This document shows positions 62,152-64,000 of a stretch of DNA of 64,000 nucleotides, in pieces. The stretch's first letter is position 1. Each line of letters begins with the position of its first letter. This stretch comes from Iris pallida (Eukaryota > Streptophyta > Magnoliopsida > Asparagales > Iridaceae), in NCBI GenBank assembly GCA_029216955.1, contig JANAVB010042257.1:19069-83068 (forward strand), read 5' to 3'. The position numbers and the translations under genes were made by a program. The notes beneath the pieces are model-generated. The model was given only the letters and a program-made list of their open reading frames with translations, was not told the origin of the DNA and made no database searches.

Positions 62152-64000
62152 TGTCACGATCCGCACCCACTGTGAGGGTACGAGTACGTAACGACGTCCA
62201 GCCTACGCGCAGTGTCGGCGGTAGAACGCTATCCTAGGTTACTATCTAATCAACAACTCACACAATTATATAATGTACTTGTCAAATCTCAACTCCGAAC
62301 GAAGGACAAGTATAGATATAATGAATCTCAATCACAGTCTAAGAACGATATGATAGCACAGAAGATTAAAACTAAGACTAATAACAGAAATAAAACCAAC
62401 AATAATATAATCTCAAACAATCTCAACTACAAATCTCAACTATATACAACTCCAGTTCTAAAACATGAAAGCTAAAACAGGACAACTAGCTAAACTTCCG
62501 ATCACTCCTGAGTGTCGGGGCCATAGGTAGCTAAGCCATCTCCTGGTCCATAATATGTAGGGCACGTGTCCTCAAGGCAATCATCTGTAAAATTTACAAC
62601 AGGTCCAGTCAGGACAGGAACGAGTACATCTCCTCAAGAAAACCCAAGTAATGACAGAGAACTATAAAGCAGTTATAGACAGTTTAATTGATGAATATGG
62701 CAGTTTATATACAGGTGATGGTATGGAGAACAGACAAGATACAAGGAAAGTAAGTAACTAAAATAAGAGAAGAATGATGGCAATAAAGACTGTAAAATAA
62801 ATCTAGCTGAACTAAAGTAACATAATAAGTCCAGGAAGTAAATGTAAAACAAGTGTAAAACTACTATAAATCCAGTACGAGATGAATCTAATACAAGATG
62901 AATCCAGTATAAGATTCTAGGTAGTGATCAAGAATCCAGGTGAGTCCAGCTATTCTATCAGTGTGTTTTAAAATACCGAGATCGACATGTAAACGGCTGT
63001 AGGTAATCAGGCACATCTCTCACTGATCAGGCGAGAGATGGTTATGCTTCCAGTAGATTGCAGTTAAAGATTCCATATTTGGGGTATGTATACATGTCTT
63101 ACTCAATATTTCCCTGTCCTACAATACAAATGAATCCAGAATTCGATACGAGAATCGAGATGAGTCCAGCCAAAATATGATGATTCCAAAAATAAATTCC
63201 GGAATGATTCTAGTGATTCCAGTAATAGAGGCCAGAGAAGTAAGGTATGTGTGTCGCATACATGAATCCAGAAATATCCATACGTGTTGTAACAGAGAAT
63301 CACATAAAACTAACCATAACTGAAGTACAGTAATTGACAATTAAATGAGAGAACTATCAGAGAATGTACTCACCTGATACTCTGAAAAGAGTAGTATAAT
63401 ATTAGAGGTCTGCACCGGAGTCACAATGTCCTAAATAGAGCAGTACAGGTTATAATGTTTAAAACAAGGTAAATGATGTTTATGATACAATCTACGTAAT
63501 TTCTAAGCCAATCTAGGTCAAAGTCAAACTTGGTCAACTCTACAGTCAAACTAGATCAACTTAAGTCATACTGGGTCACACGAAGTCAAACAAGGTCAAA
63601 CAGGTCAAACTAGTCAAGGTTAGTCTAACCTAGGTTAAAGTTAGACTAATTAAGGTTTTCGTCAAACATAGACAAGTCAACAAGGTAATTAGGTCAATCT
63701 TGGTCATAGGTTAACTATCTAATCAACTCTACCAATACCATATCACATAATTAAGGATATAACACATTACCCATATCATATACATATTACATATATATCA
63801 AACTAATATACACTACACAAGCTATATAGGGTACTTACAATATCCTAAGTATCATCTATGTATACAAGGACTAAATATATACAAGGCTAATCAAGAATAT
63901 GGATTGGCTAACTTATATGAGAATTGGACACCATAATATATACCCCTAAATGAAACTCTCCCTCTAAACACCCATACTCTTCACTCTCAACACTTTCAAC
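62152..64000 (-). mobile_element. Element F 5' LTR, running off the window
   Basis: Begins TGTCACGATCCGCACCC and matches 56571 onward, about 95% identical by eye with small indels. The outer part lies beyond the window. If its length equals the other LTR it would end near 66700. Confidence 0.88.

Overview
The window is a block of nested plant transposable elements. I see no ordinary host gene, tRNA, rRNA or CRISPR array. The mix of families points to a repeat-rich flowering-plant nuclear genome: a plant L1-type LINE with a zf-RVT domain, Tekay/Del-like Ty3-gypsy elements with a chromodomain-like tail, Sirevirus-like Ty1-copia elements, and En/Spm (CACTA) DNA transposons with TNPD/TNPA-type genes. 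The species cannot be named from the sequence. Almost every reading frame is broken, mostly by point changes.

Layout. 1-2606: 3' part of a plus-strand LINE, which appears to sit in the 5' LTR of element A. 2607-12245: element A, a long-LTR gypsy-type element with a non-coding interior (5' LTR remnant, 3' LTR 8996-12245). 12246-13130: right end of a first CACTA element. 13131-17272: interior remnant and 3' LTR (14750-17272) of gypsy element B. 17273-17382 and 27352-27757: two halves of one degraded plant-transposon-protein frame, split by a complete second CACTA element. 17383-27348: that element, CACTA2 (9,966 bp, 3-bp target duplication CTT), with a TNPD transposase gene (four exons, three in-frame stops), a TNPA-like gene, subterminal repeats, a G-rich tract, and a 249-bp near-perfect inverted repeat.

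27758-29450: 3' end and LTR of a plus-strand Sirevirus-like copia element. 29451-32077 and 42728 to about 44153: a plus-strand gypsy (E), split in its integrase by minus-strand chromovirus D (32078-42722; LTRs of about 2.8 kb; 5-bp duplication GATGC). 44154-46780: solo LTR of the element-A family, minus strand, with 5-bp duplication CCAAT, inside a 24-bp minisatellite. 46786-49019: AT-rich sequence and an unrecognised LTR-like repeat. 49020 to about 55010: minus-strand Sirevirus-like copia (H) with gag, integrase, RT, RNase H and a 5' LTR. About 55011-56570: remnant of a related plus-strand copia (I). 56571-64000: element F, a minus-strand gypsy-type element with a 4.57-kb LTR, only 1.0 kb of interior, and a second LTR running off the window.

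The clearest order of insertion on the left is gypsy B, then CACTA1, then element A, then the LINE. On the right it is gypsy E, then chromovirus D and the solo LTR independently. The most interesting feature is the long hairpin upstream of the CACTA2 transposase gene. If transcribed, it would be a ready source of small interfering RNA.
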